This document shows positions 17,608 through 25,321 of a stretch of 64,000 nucleotides of DNA, one piece after another (position 1 is the stretch's first letter; each line of letters starts with the position of its first letter). The notes under the pieces were generated by a model. The model was not told the DNA's origin. It saw only the letters and a program-made list of their open reading frames with translations, and made no database searches. The position numbers and the translations under genes were made by a program. Source of the DNA: CAVVSD01 sp963757125 (GTDB lineage: Bacteria; Actinomycetota; Thermoleophilia; Solirubrobacterales; Solirubrobacteraceae); contig CAVWQP010000006.1 of the NCBI GenBank assembly GCA_963757125.1, forward strand, positions 248,001 through 312,000. Reading direction: 5' to 3'.

Positions 17608-18009
17608 CTACTCGCTGCGGTCGAGCTCCAGTGCGCACCCGTTGATGCAGTAGCGCTCGCCGCTGGGGCCAGGGCCGTCGGGGAAGACGTGCCCGAGGTG
17701 GCCGTCGCAGGCGCGACAGACGACCTCGACACGGGTCATCCCGTGGCTGTGGTCCTCACGCAGCTCGACGGCCTCGGCGATGGCGGGCTCGGTGAAGCTG
17801 GGCCAGCCGCTGCCGGAGTCGAACTTGGCGTCGGAGCGGAAGAGCTCGGCGCCGCAGCCGGCGCAGCGGTAGACCCCGTCGCCCTTCTCGGTCAGGAACG
17901 GACCGGTCCAGGGCGCCTCGGTGGCCTGACGACGCAGCACCTCGTACTGGGCGGGTGAGAGGCTCTCGCGCCACTCGGCGTCGGACTTCTCGATCTTCTG
18001 CGTGCTCAT
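17608..18009 (-). CDS. msrB: Peptide-methionine (R)-S-oxide reductase MsrB
   Basis: A 133-residue repair enzyme reducing methionine-R-sulfoxide in proteins. Zinc-binding CxxC pairs are YRCAGCG and VVCRACDGHLGHVF; the catalytic Cys is in GERYCINGCALEL. The position that is Cys in the E. coli type (SGCGWPSF) is Ser here (SGSGWPSF), so recycling must use another thiol, possibly the nearby INGC cysteine. ATG 18009 lies 7 bases after a TAGACT element. Confidence 0.95.
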   Translation of the reverse strand: MSTQKIEKSDAEWRESLSPAQYEVLRRQATEAPWTGPFLTEKGDGVYRCAGCGAELFRSDAKFDSGSGWPSFTEPAIAEAVELREDHSHGMTRVEVVCRACDGHLGHVFPDGPGPSGERYCINGCALELDRSE

Positions 18010-18016
18010 GCCATCC

Positions 18017-18022
18017 AGTCTA
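18017..18022 (-). promoter_or_regulatory. -10-like element TAGACT for msrB
   Basis: Minus-strand TAGACT with 7 bases to the msrB ATG and no Shine-Dalgarno; leaderless arrangement. Confidence 0.45.
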
Positions 18023-18045
18023 GGACCCGGCATGCTTCCCAGAAC

Positions 18046-18414
18046 GTGGTTCAGCGCATCGTCATATCTGTGGTCGCCGTAGCCGCCATCGCGTTCGGGA
18101 TCGTCCGGCTGGGGGAGACGCACGCGTGCGAGAACGCCCAGGCGGATCCGGTCGGTTCCGTCGACGCGCTGCTCGCCGACTGCCACGGTGCGCTGCCCCT
18201 CGCGACCGGCAGCGTCGCGCTCGTGAAGGCGGGCAGGACGGCCGACGCGAAGCGCCTCGCGGACGCGGCGGTGCGGCGCCAGCCCGACGACTACATCAGC
18301 TGGCTGGCGGTGGCCGGCGTCCGGGCGGCCGGCGGCGATGGGGCGGGCGCGACCCGGGCGCGCGAGCGCGCGCGGGAGCTCAACCCGCTCGCGAACGCGT
18401 TGCAGCGTCGCTGA
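18046..18414 (+). CDS. Small membrane-anchored TPR-like protein
   Basis: A 122-residue protein with an N-terminal hydrophobic segment (IVISVVAVAAIAFGIV) that could be a signal anchor. Two cysteines follow (HACENA, LADCHG), then a helical pair resembling a tetratricopeptide unit (AGRTADAKRLADAAVRRQPDDYISW). The start used is GTG 18046. It overlaps the convergent O-antigen-ligase-like gene by 35 bases. Function unknown; TPR-like companions of polymerases or ligases sometimes act in the same surface pathway. Confidence 0.6.
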   Translation: MVQRIVISVVAVAAIAFGIVRLGETHACENAQADPVGSVDALLADCHGALPLATGSVALVKAGRTADAKRLADAAVRRQPDDYISWLAVAGVRAAGGDGAGATRARERARELNPLANALQRR

Positions 18415-19813
18415 GCAGCAGCCCGGCGCACGCGACCGCGACCAGCGTGAGCGCCGGCATCTCCCAGTCCCAGTCGATCGCGGCGTGGACGAACCACGTC
18501 GCCACCGCAGCCGTCGGCCCGGCCGCCAGCGCCGCGTCCGCGCGCAGCGCGTCCCGCGCGCCGACCGCCACGGCCCCGACCAGGGCCAGCAGCAGCACCA
18601 GGCCGACGACCCCCAGCTCCGTGAGCGTCTCCAGCGGGAGCGAGTGGGCGTCCTTCACCGCCTCGGGGTACGGGCGCTCGCGCAGCCAGACGGGACCGAA
18701 CCCGCCCGGCCCCAGGCCGCGCAGCGGCTGGTCGCCCGCCGCCTCCCAGGCCACGCGCCAGTAGTCGGCGCGGTTCGAGCTCGCCGAGCCCAGCCGCGAC
18801 GTGGTCGCGCCGAAGCCGGCCTTGTCGCCACCTCCCGAGCCGGCCAGCGCGGTGACGACCGGCACGAGGACGAGTGCGGCGACGACCGCGAGCGCGGCGA
18901 GGCGGCGCGCGGGCACGACGGGCCACGTGCGCTGCGGCCGGCCGATCGCCCACCACTGCAGGGCCGCGGCGAGCACGGTGAGCACGACGAGCGCCGCGAG
19001 GACGACGAGGCCCTGGTGCTCGCGCGTCGTGAGACCTCCCTCGAGCTCGCGGACCGCGTCGGAGCGGTTCGCGACGAACGCCGCCACCGCACCCGGCACG
19101 AGCGCGCACGCGGCGGCGCGCAGCTGGGAGGCCGTCGGCGCCAGGAGCACGACGAGCACGACGCCGACCGCCGCGGCGAGCAGCGCCCCGCGGCTGAACG
19201 TGAGCAGCAGCCCGACCGTCAGCGGCACGGCACCGGCCGCCGCCGCGATCCGCAGCGCCCGCGGCCGCAGCGGCTCGCCGGCGAGCCGCACGGTCAGCAC
19301 GACGCCCAGCGCGGCGAGCGCGCCCATCGCGTTCCAGTACGTCAGCGGCTGGTCGAGCCGGCCGCCCGCCGACGCGGTCGCCGAGAGCTCGACGATCCCG
19401 GGGACCAGCCGGCCCGCCAGCGCGTAGCCGACGACGATGACCGTCCCGGCCGCGAGCACGGGCTCGACGAGCCACCGGACGCCGCCGAGCAGGAGGACGG
19501 CGGCCGTCAGCGCGCCGAGGTACAGGACGTCGCGCTCGAGATCGGCGCGGGCGGTGGCCGCGAGCTGCGCCCAGCCCCCCGCGATCGCCACCCACGCCGT
19601 GAACGCCGCCAGCGCGCCGAGCGCGACCCACGCCGCCCGCCGCCGCGGCACGGGCGCGCCGAGCGCGACCGCCGCGAGCACGAGCGCCCAGGCGCCGATG
19701 AGCGCGACGAGGCGTGCCTCGTCGAAGTAGCCGCCACTGGCGAACGCGAGCGCCGTCGGGCACGCGAGGGCGAGGATTGCTGCGACGTGAAGGGCTCGAT
19801 CGCGCACGGTCAC
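18380..19813 (-). CDS. O-antigen ligase / Wzy-type polymerase family protein
   Basis: A 477-residue protein with about 10-12 membrane helices and one large extracytoplasmic loop near the C-terminal third. The loop region contains RGLGPGGFGPVWLRERPY and DAHSLPLETLTELGVVGL, the Wzy_C/WaaL signature. Such proteins polymerise or transfer lipid-linked glycans outside the membrane. In a monoderm-type actinomycete a Wzy-like exopolysaccharide polymerase is likelier than an LPS ligase (inference). It starts at GTG 19813. Confidence 0.8.
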   Translation of the reverse strand: MTVRDRALHVAAILALACPTALAFASGGYFDEARLVALIGAWALVLAAVALGAPVPRRRAAWVALGALAAFTAWVAIAGGWAQLAATARADLERDVLYLGALTAAVLLLGGVRWLVEPVLAAGTVIVVGYALAGRLVPGIVELSATASAGGRLDQPLTYWNAMGALAALGVVLTVRLAGEPLRPRALRIAAAAGAVPLTVGLLLTFSRGALLAAAVGVVLVVLLAPTASQLRAAACALVPGAVAAFVANRSDAVRELEGGLTTREHQGLVVLAALVVLTVLAAALQWWAIGRPQRTWPVVPARRLAALAVVAALVLVPVVTALAGSGGGDKAGFGATTSRLGSASSNRADYWRVAWEAAGDQPLRGLGPGGFGPVWLRERPYPEAVKDAHSLPLETLTELGVVGLVLLLALVGAVAVGARDALRADAALAAGPTAAVATWFVHAAIDWDWEMPALTLVAVACAGLLLSDAATRSRAG

Positions 19814-19831
19814 GTGAGGGCCGGTGCGGCT

Positions 19832-19851
19832 GCGACGCCCGAAGGCGTCGC
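19832..19851 (-). terminator. Hairpin with CGAA tetraloop
   Basis: GCGACGCC (19832-19839) pairs with GGCGTCGC (19844-19851) around CGAA, and the stem can extend outward through a T-G wobble and four further pairs. It lies between the hydrolase stop and the polymerase start, both on the minus strand. Confidence 0.5.
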
Positions 19852-19881
19852 GCCGCTGCCCGGCTGAGCGTCTGGGCGGAA

Positions 19882-19918
19882 GCGGACGGCACCCGACCCC
19901 CCGGCGGGAACCGTCCGC
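19882..19918 (-). terminator. Hairpin 14 bases past the alpha/beta hydrolase stop
   Basis: GCGGACGG (19882-19889) pairs with CCGTCCGC (19911-19918) around a 21-base loop. Together with the adjacent CGAA hairpin it probably ends the LLM-hydrolase transcript before the polymerase gene. Confidence 0.5.
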
Positions 19919-19931
19919 GGCGCGCCCGTCC

Positions 19932-20714
19932 TCAGACGGTGAGCTCCTCTCCCACGAAGTCCCCGACCGCCGTCACGGCGTCCGCGGACTCGTCGAACAG
20001 GAGGTGGCCGACCCCGGGGAGGATCCTGCGCTCCGCCCCCCGGACGTGGTCGGCCCACACATCGATCTGCTCGACCGGGATGATCCGGTCGGCGTCGCCC
20101 CAGAGGAGCAGGGTCGGCATCGTGAGACGGTGCAGCCAGCGCGGCAGCCGCGTGTCGTAGGGCCGCTCCCACAGGATGCGGGCCGCCGACGTCGTCTCGC
20201 GGAAGCTGTGCGCGAGGAACTCGGGCGTGGGGGGATCGGGCACCTTGCCCTCGAAGATCGACAGGTCCGCGGAGAGGTGCTCCAGGAACTGGTCGCCCGG
20301 GATGGTGAAGATGTCCTGCGTCGGGTGCTCGGGGACGCGCAGCCCGAGCGGCGCGGCGAGCACGAGTCGGCGCACGCGCTCGGTGCCGTCGATCGCGAGC
20401 GTCGCCGCGAGGTAGCCGCCCATCGAATGGCCCACGAGCGACAGCTCGCGGATGCCCATGAGGTCGAACACGTCGAGGTAGTGGCGCGCGTAGTCCTCGA
20501 TGCGCCCGACCGTCGGGTCGTCGGCGGAGAGCCCGAAGCCGGGGTGGTGGGGGACGATGAGGCGGAAGCGCTCGGCGAGCGGCAGCAGGCTGTCGAAGCC
20601 CGTGATCGTGCCCGCGCCGTGGAGGAAGACGAGCGGCTCGCCGCTGCCGGCTTCGAGCACCACCGTCTCGATGCCGTTGACGTCCAGGGTGCGCTGCGTG
20701 AAGGAGGCGCTCAC
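19932..20714 (-). CDS. Alpha/beta hydrolase
   Basis: A 260-residue alpha/beta-hydrolase fold protein. It has the oxyanion segment FLHGAGTITGF, the nucleophile elbow GHSMGGYLA (Ser), the Asp of LLLWGDADRIIP and the His of GVGHLLFDES. This resembles meta-cleavage-product hydrolases and related C-C or ester hydrolases. GTG 20714 overlaps the stop of the upstream LLM gene by four bases (GTGA), so enzyme and hydrolase probably act in sequence. The substrate is not determinable. Confidence 0.85.
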   Translation of the reverse strand: MSASFTQRTLDVNGIETVVLEAGSGEPLVFLHGAGTITGFDSLLPLAERFRLIVPHHPGFGLSADDPTVGRIEDYARHYLDVFDLMGIRELSLVGHSMGGYLAATLAIDGTERVRRLVLAAPLGLRVPEHPTQDIFTIPGDQFLEHLSADLSIFEGKVPDPPTPEFLAHSFRETTSAARILWERPYDTRLPRWLHRLTMPTLLLWGDADRIIPVEQIDVWADHVRGAERRILPGVGHLLFDESADAVTAVGDFVGEELTV

Positions 20715-21910
20715 CGGCTCACCGCTGCGACGGTGTCCGACGCGCGTCCGGACCCGCGGGCGCGCATCCGCGGGATGACCTCCTCGGCGAAGAGCGTCAT
20801 GTTCTTGACGGCCTTCCACTCCGGCATGTCCCCGATCGAGAGGGTGACGAGCAGCCTGCTCGTGCCCGCCTCCTCGGCCCAGTGCGAGAGCAGGTCGGCG
20901 ACCGTGTCGGGCGACCCGCAGGCGATGCGCCCGATGGCGACCATGTCGTCCCACGTCGCCTTCGTGCCCTCGGCCAGTGCCGTCGACGACACCCGGCGCA
21001 GGTACTCCTCCGTCGAGACGTAGCCCGGCGGCAGGAGGTACTTCGGCGGCACGCGGTGGAACCAGGAGAAGAACTGCTCGATGTGCGGCTTGGCCTCGCG
21101 CACCGCGTCGGCGTCCGTGTCGGCGACGTAGACGATGTTCGTGATGACGACGTCCTCGGGCTTGGTCTCGCGCCCCGCCTCCTCGGTCAGCCGCCGGAAC
21201 TCGCCGAACGCCTCGAGCTGCTGGCGGATCGGCACGAACACCACCGAGTAGCCCGTCTCGAACTCGACGGCGAGCTGCACCGTCTCCTCGCTGCCGGAGC
21301 CCACGATGTACATCTTCGGGTGGGGCTTCTGGAACGGCTGCGGGAACGTGTTGAGGTAGCGGTAGTTGTAGAACTCGCCGTCGTAGCGGCTCGGGCCGGG
21401 GGCGGTCCAGGCCTGCTTGATGACCTCGAGCCCCTCGCGGAAGCGCGCGCGTGACGTGGCGGGGTTCAGCTGGGCGGCGTTGGACCAGTACTCCATGCCC
21501 GTGCCGAGCGGGAAGCCGAACTCCATGCGGCCGCCCGACATGACGTCGAGCATCGCGTACTCCTCGGCCACGCGGCTCGGCCACGACAGGTTGATCGGCA
21601 CCCCGGCGACCATGAGCTTGACGCGCTCGGTCTGCGCGACCATGTAGGCGGCGCGCACGCTCGTCGCCGGCATGAGGCTGTAGTGCGTGTTGTGGTGCTC
21701 GTTCAGCGCGATGGCGTCGAAGCCGAGTGCCTCGCCGAGGCGCAGCTCGCGGGCGAAGCGCTGGTAGAGCGCGTGGCCGCGCTCGGGATCGAAGAGCGCG
21801 TTGGGGAGATCCACCCAGACCGACTCGTAGTCGTCGGCGTTCTCCGGGACGTCGATGTAGTGGTGGTGGTTGAAGAGGTAGAACTGGATGTCGTCGAAGA
21901 CGCTGGGCAC
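20711..21910 (-). CDS. LLM class flavin-dependent monooxygenase
   Basis: A 399-residue luciferase-like protein starting at GTG 21910 behind AGGGGAAG. Landmarks are FDAIALNEHHNTHYSLMP, VAGVPINLSWPSRVAEEYAMLDVMSGGRMEFGFPLG (quoted only in part elsewhere) and MYIVGSGSEETVQLA. It resembles bacterial-luciferase/alkanal-type two-component monooxygenases, longer and only distantly related to the 7-8.9 kb paralogs. A flavin reductase at 23438 could supply reduced flavin. The in-frame extension to 21985 would swallow the promoter and is rejected. Confidence 0.85.
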   Translation of the reverse strand: MPSVFDDIQFYLFNHHHYIDVPENADDYESVWVDLPNALFDPERGHALYQRFARELRLGEALGFDAIALNEHHNTHYSLMPATSVRAAYMVAQTERVKLMVAGVPINLSWPSRVAEEYAMLDVMSGGRMEFGFPLGTGMEYWSNAAQLNPATSRARFREGLEVIKQAWTAPGPSRYDGEFYNYRYLNTFPQPFQKPHPKMYIVGSGSEETVQLAVEFETGYSVVFVPIRQQLEAFGEFRRLTEEAGRETKPEDVVITNIVYVADTDADAVREAKPHIEQFFSWFHRVPPKYLLPPGYVSTEEYLRRVSSTALAEGTKATWDDMVAIGRIACGSPDTVADLLSHWAEEAGTSRLLVTLSIGDMPEWKAVKNMTLFAEEVIPRMRARGSGRASDTVAAVSR

Positions 21911-21938
21911 TGCTCTTCCCCTCCTCTCCGACGCGTGC

Positions 21939-21952
21939 GCTGTGCGCACAGC
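21939..21952. promoter_or_regulatory. Palindrome GCTGTGCGCACAGC, operator candidate
   Basis: A perfect 14-base palindrome in the expected 5' untranslated region of the LLM gene, between its TATAAC element (minus strand, 21977-21982) and the GTG start. It shares the half-site TGTGCGC with the repeat at 22045-22061. Confidence 0.6.
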
Positions 21953-21976
21953 TGTACCGAGCCCGGACGATCTCAG

Positions 21977-21982
21977 GTTATA
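21977..21982 (-). promoter_or_regulatory. -10 element TATAAC for the LLM-hydrolase operon
   Basis: A minus-strand TATAAC close to consensus in an AT-richer patch. It would start transcription near 21970, leaving a leader of about 60 bases that contains the palindrome at 21939-21952. No good -35 is visible. Confidence 0.5.
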
Positions 21983-21998
21983 CACTCGAACCCTGGTC

Positions 21999-22028
21999 TT
22001 GACAGGGTTTTCCGCCCACAGCTATTGT
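21999..22028 (+). promoter_or_regulatory. Promoter TTGACA-N18-TATTGT for the esterase operon
   Basis: A consensus -35 TTGACA (21999-22004) and TATTGT (22023-22028) at 18-base spacing. Transcription would begin near 22035, just before the inverted repeat at 22045-22061. It is the best sigma-70-like promoter seen in the window. Confidence 0.65.
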
Positions 22029-22044
22029 TCGCATGACGTACACG

Positions 22045-22061
22045 TGTGCGCTTGGCGCACA
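22045..22061. promoter_or_regulatory. Inverted repeat TGTGCGC-TTG-GCGCACA, operator candidate
   Basis: Seven-base perfect arms around 3 bases, located just after the predicted rightward transcription start. It matches the half-site at 21939-21952, so one regulator probably controls both divergent operons. No regulator gene is adjacent. Confidence 0.6.
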
Positions 22062-22085
22062 GACCAGCGGGAGCCTCTGAGAGCG

Positions 22086-22736
22086 ATGGGCCTGAGTCCG
22101 GCGAACCCCCGTTCCGCGACAGGAACCGTCGTCGCAGGCGAGCCGCTGGAGACCGCCTCGATCGCCGTCGTCGTGGTCCACGGGCGCGACCAGGATCCGC
22201 GCTGGATGCTCGAGAACCTCGTCTGGCAGCTCGACCTCCCGCGCGCCGCGTACGTCCTGCCGTCGGCCGCGAGCGGCTCCTGGTACCCCAACCGCTTCTT
22301 CGACCGCACCGAGGACAACGAGCCCTGGCTGGGTGACGCTCTGGCGCGCATCGCAGCCGCCGTCGCGCTCGCCGAGGACGGCGGGGTTCCCGTCGAGCGC
22401 GTCGCGCTCGCGGGGTTCTCGCAGGGCGCGTGCCTCGTCGCCGAGATGCTCGAGCGCGAGCCCCGCCCCTACGCGGGCGCCGCGATCCTGACCGGCGGCC
22501 TGTTCGGGACCGAGGAGGAGCTGCACGCGCCGCCCCCGTTGGACGGCATGCCGGTGCTCCTGACCGGCCACGTCGACGACAGCTGGGTGCCCGTCCCCCG
22601 CGTCGAGCGGACGGCCGAGCTGCTGCGTGAGGCCGGCGCGAGGGTGGAGCTCGCGATCCATGATGATCCGGAGCACCAGATCAACGATGATGAGGTCGCC
22701 GCCGTGCGACGGCTTCTCATCGGGACCGGTGCCTGA
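22086..22736 (+). CDS. Phospholipase/carboxylesterase family alpha/beta hydrolase
   Basis: A 216-residue compact hydrolase. It has VVVHGRDQDPRWM near the start, nucleophile elbow LAGFSQGACLV (Ser), VLLTGHVDDSWVP carrying the Asp, and DPEHQINDDE carrying the His. This is the acyl-protein-thioesterase/carboxylesterase type. ATG 22086 gives this standard length; the in-frame extension to 21888 covers the promoter. It is the first gene of the esterase / RibB-like / flavin reductase operon, opposite the LLM-hydrolase pair. Confidence 0.85.
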   Translation: MGLSPANPRSATGTVVAGEPLETASIAVVVVHGRDQDPRWMLENLVWQLDLPRAAYVLPSAASGSWYPNRFFDRTEDNEPWLGDALARIAAAVALAEDGGVPVERVALAGFSQGACLVAEMLEREPRPYAGAAILTGGLFGTEEELHAPPPLDGMPVLLTGHVDDSWVPVPRVERTAELLREAGARVELAIHDDPEHQINDDEVAAVRRLLIGTGA

Positions 22737-22758
22737 GCAGGGGAATCGAGGGGGTCAG

Positions 22759-23433
22759 ATGAAGCAGGAGAGCGTCGAGGGTCGTCTGGAGGCGGCTCGC
22801 CGCGCGCTCGCGCAGGGCGGGATGGTGGTTCTCGCTCCGGGGGCCGACGGCCCCGGGACCGGGAACCTGCTGACCGCCGCGCGGTACGCGACCCCGGAGT
22901 CGGTGGCGACGATGGCCCGTCACGGCGGCGGCCTCGTCCGCCTTGCGCTGCCCATGCGCCGCTGCCTCGAGCTGCAGGTCCTCGCCCACCGTCACACCCC
23001 GCACCGCCCGGGCGCCCGCTCCCGGACGCTCGACGAGCACCAGCTGCTGTCGGTCGAGGCGCGCGAGGGCGTCGGCACCGGCATCTCGGCGGCCGACCGC
23101 GCGCGGACCCTGCGCGTCGCCGCCAGCCCCGCAGCCGGCGCGCAGGAGCTCGTGTGCCCCGGTCACATCCCCGTCGTGACGCCGCTCGCCGAGCAGATCC
23201 CGACCCCGGCGGCCGCGGCCATCACGCTGTGCCGCGAGGCCGGCGCATGGCAGGCGGCGACCCTCTGCCACATCCTCGCGCCGGACGGCGACGTCGCCAC
23301 GACCGCCCAGCTGCGCGCGCTGGCGACCGAGCTGTCGGCGCCGTTCGTCACGGCCGACGAGGTCCTGCTGCCGGGCAACGGGCGCCGTCGCCACAGCCCC
23401 ATCGAGCACGCGCTCATGTCGATCGGGGCCTGA
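22759..23433 (+). CDS. Degenerate RibB-like protein (DHBP synthase fold, catalytic loop lost)
   Basis: A 224-residue homolog of 3,4-dihydroxy-2-butanone 4-phosphate synthase. The fold is recognisable from YATPESVATMARHGGGLVRLAL and from GVGTGISAADRARTL, the phosphate-binding segment. The active-site acidic loop, normally DDEDRENEGD, is replaced by APGADGPGTG. The GHxFPL motif reads GHIPVV, and the GGHTEA region is absent. It therefore should not make the riboflavin precursor; it may be a pseudoenzyme or have a new lyase or binding role. It lies between an esterase and a flavin reductase, 22 and 4 bases from them. Confidence 0.75.
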   Translation: MKQESVEGRLEAARRALAQGGMVVLAPGADGPGTGNLLTAARYATPESVATMARHGGGLVRLALPMRRCLELQVLAHRHTPHRPGARSRTLDEHQLLSVEAREGVGTGISAADRARTLRVAASPAAGAQELVCPGHIPVVTPLAEQIPTPAAAAITLCREAGAWQAATLCHILAPDGDVATTAQLRALATELSAPFVTADEVLLPGNGRRRHSPIEHALMSIGA

Positions 23434-23437
23434 TCGG

Positions 23438-23956
23438 GTGTCCGACGCCGCGAACCCGCCTCCCGAGCACCTGTCGCCCACCGAGGCGGCGCACTTCCGC
23501 AGGGTCCTGGGCCGGTACCCGACGGGCGTGATGGTCGTGACGACCGAGCACGGGGGCGGGCGGCAGGGCATGGCGCTGAACTCGTTCATCTCGGTGTCGC
23601 TGGATCCGCCGCTCGTCGCGTTCTGCCCGGCGCGGGCGTCGTCGACCTGGCCGCGGATGCGGCCTGCAGGTCGCCTGGTGCTGAACATCCTCGACCACGA
23701 GTCCGAGGAGATCTCGCGCCGGTTCGCCGCGCGCGACGTCGACCGCTTCGAGGGCACCGCGCACCATCCCGCCCCGTCGGGCCTGCCGATCCTGGACGCC
23801 GCGATCGGCTGGCTGGACTGCACGCTCGAGGCCGAGCACGACGGCGGCGACCACACGATCGTCGTCGCACGCGTGGAGGCCCTCGGCCTGCGCGAGGGCG
23901 ACAGCCTGGTCTTCATGGGCGGCGCCTACGGGCGCTTCTCCGCCGCCCGCGGCTAG
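23438..23956 (+). CDS. Flavin reductase family protein (HpaC-like)
   Basis: A 172-residue split-barrel FMN protein. Landmarks are RRVLGRYPTGVMVVTTEH, MALNSFISVSLDPPLVAFCP and DHTIVVARVEAL. It reduces free flavin with NAD(P)H for a partner monooxygenase, here most simply the LLM protein encoded at 20711-21910. GTG 23438 lies 4 bases after the RibB-like stop. It ends convergently with the flippase gene, sharing CTAG at 23953-23956. Confidence 0.88.
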   Translation: MSDAANPPPEHLSPTEAAHFRRVLGRYPTGVMVVTTEHGGGRQGMALNSFISVSLDPPLVAFCPARASSTWPRMRPAGRLVLNILDHESEEISRRFAARDVDRFEGTAHHPAPSGLPILDAAIGWLDCTLEAEHDGGDHTIVVARVEALGLREGDSLVFMGGAYGRFSAARG

Positions 23957-25296
23957 TCGCTGGTCCGCACCGGCTGCGGATCGGGCGCGTCCGCGATCGG
24001 CTCCCAGCGCTCGGGCGCGGCCACCACGGCCGCCCGCGCCGGGCGCGCCCGCAGGGCCAGCCCGAGACACGCGACCGCCGCGGCGGCCTGGACGGCGAGC
24101 ACGATCTCCGCGAACGCCCGCATCTCGGCGTCGCCGCCGCTCAGCAGCAGCGGCTCGGCGATCGCCGCGACCGCCAGGGCGTAGAGGAACGCCGTCCTGT
24201 GCAGCGCGAGCATGTACTGCACGGCGAGCGTCGACACGGCCAGGAGCGTCATCGCCAGGCCGAGGATGGGGAGCGCGTCCGCCGCGCTGACGAACTCCTC
24301 GCCGAACGCGACGCGCAGCAGGGTCTCGGGCGCGACCGTGAAGACGATGAGCGACGGCACCGCGACGATCGCCAGCAGCCCGAGCGCGCGCAGGAGGACC
24401 GGTCGCGGGTCGACGCCCGCCGCGACCCGCCGCGTCGCCTCCGGGAGCAGGTGCAGCCCGATCCCGATCGCGACCCAGACGACGAGCTTGGCCGCCACGA
24501 CCGCGGCGGCGTAGGCGCCGGCATCCGAGGCGGTCATCTCGCGCTTGGCCATGATCACGTCGACGTTCTGCAGCGCCGCCAGCAGCAGGAGCCCGACGAT
24601 CGGCGCCCAGCCCGCGACGACGAGCGTCCGCAGCTCGTGCGCGCGCGCCTTGACGATCGGACTGCGGTCCGCGGCCGCCCGGCGGTGGACCACCTGCGCG
24701 AGCGCGACGGACGTCGCCGCCATCGCGAGCGGCGTGCCGAGGTACGCGCCCGCGACGCCGGCCCCGAGCACGACGAGCAGGCATCCGGCGACGAGCCGCC
24801 CGACCGCCTCGGACACGACCGACCAGCCGACGGGCCCGTACGCGCCGATGCCCTGCAGGACGCCGCGCTGGAGGGAGAGCAGCAGCCACAGCACGCCGGT
24901 GGGCGGCACGCACGCGGCGGCCCACGGCTCCTCGCGCACGCCCACGAGGCCGGCGATCCCCTCGCGCATCAGCGCCGAGGCGATCGCGACGCCGACGAGC
25001 ACGACGAGCAGCGTCCGCGTCCACGCGCGCAGGGCCTGGGCCGCCGACGCCGCGCCGCCGAGCCGGCCCAGCGCCGTGTCGCGCGCGACGGCGACCTGCA
25101 GCGACGATCCCGCGACCGCGAGGATCGTGAACGTCGACATCAGCGCGGCCAGTGCGCCGTAGTCCTCGTCGCCGAGCAGGCGCGTGAAGACCACCGTCAC
25201 CACGACGGCGACGGCATTGGCCGCCAGCGCCGCGACGGCCAGGCCCGCCGCCTTGGCCGTCTCGCTGCCGGCGATGCGCTGCTGCATCGACCGCAC
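23953..25296 (-). CDS. Wzx-like polysaccharide flippase (MOP superfamily)
   Basis: A 447-residue protein with about 12-14 hydrophobic helices. The N-terminal FTRLLGDEDYGALAALMS and the mid-protein VDVIMAKREMTASDAGAYAAA resemble the oligosaccharide flippase (Wzx/RfbX) family. It would move undecaprenyl-linked repeats across the membrane for the Wzy-like protein at 18.4-19.8 kb. The soluble C-terminal tail of some 30 residues is Pro/Ala-rich. It is separated from the other glycan genes by the catabolic block. Confidence 0.8.
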   Translation of the reverse strand: MRSMQQRIAGSETAKAAGLAVAALAANAVAVVVTVVFTRLLGDEDYGALAALMSTFTILAVAGSSLQVAVARDTALGRLGGAASAAQALRAWTRTLLVVLVGVAIASALMREGIAGLVGVREEPWAAACVPPTGVLWLLLSLQRGVLQGIGAYGPVGWSVVSEAVGRLVAGCLLVVLGAGVAGAYLGTPLAMAATSVALAQVVHRRAAADRSPIVKARAHELRTLVVAGWAPIVGLLLLAALQNVDVIMAKREMTASDAGAYAAAVVAAKLVVWVAIGIGLHLLPEATRRVAAGVDPRPVLLRALGLLAIVAVPSLIVFTVAPETLLRVAFGEEFVSAADALPILGLAMTLLAVSTLAVQYMLALHRTAFLYALAVAAIAEPLLLSGGDAEMRAFAEIVLAVQAAAAVACLGLALRARPARAAVVAAPERWEPIADAPDPQPVRTSD

Positions 25297-25321
25297 GGCG
25301 GCAGCGTAGATGGTCGATCCC

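Noticed and set aside
19814..19931. Small gene between the polymerase and hydrolase genes
   Set aside because: The 118 bases contain two hairpins and no frame with a start, ribosome site and plausible protein; it looks like a terminator region.
22759..23433. Functional riboflavin biosynthesis gene ribB
   Set aside because: The catalytic acidic loop and two further active-site motifs are missing, and no other riboflavin genes are nearby.
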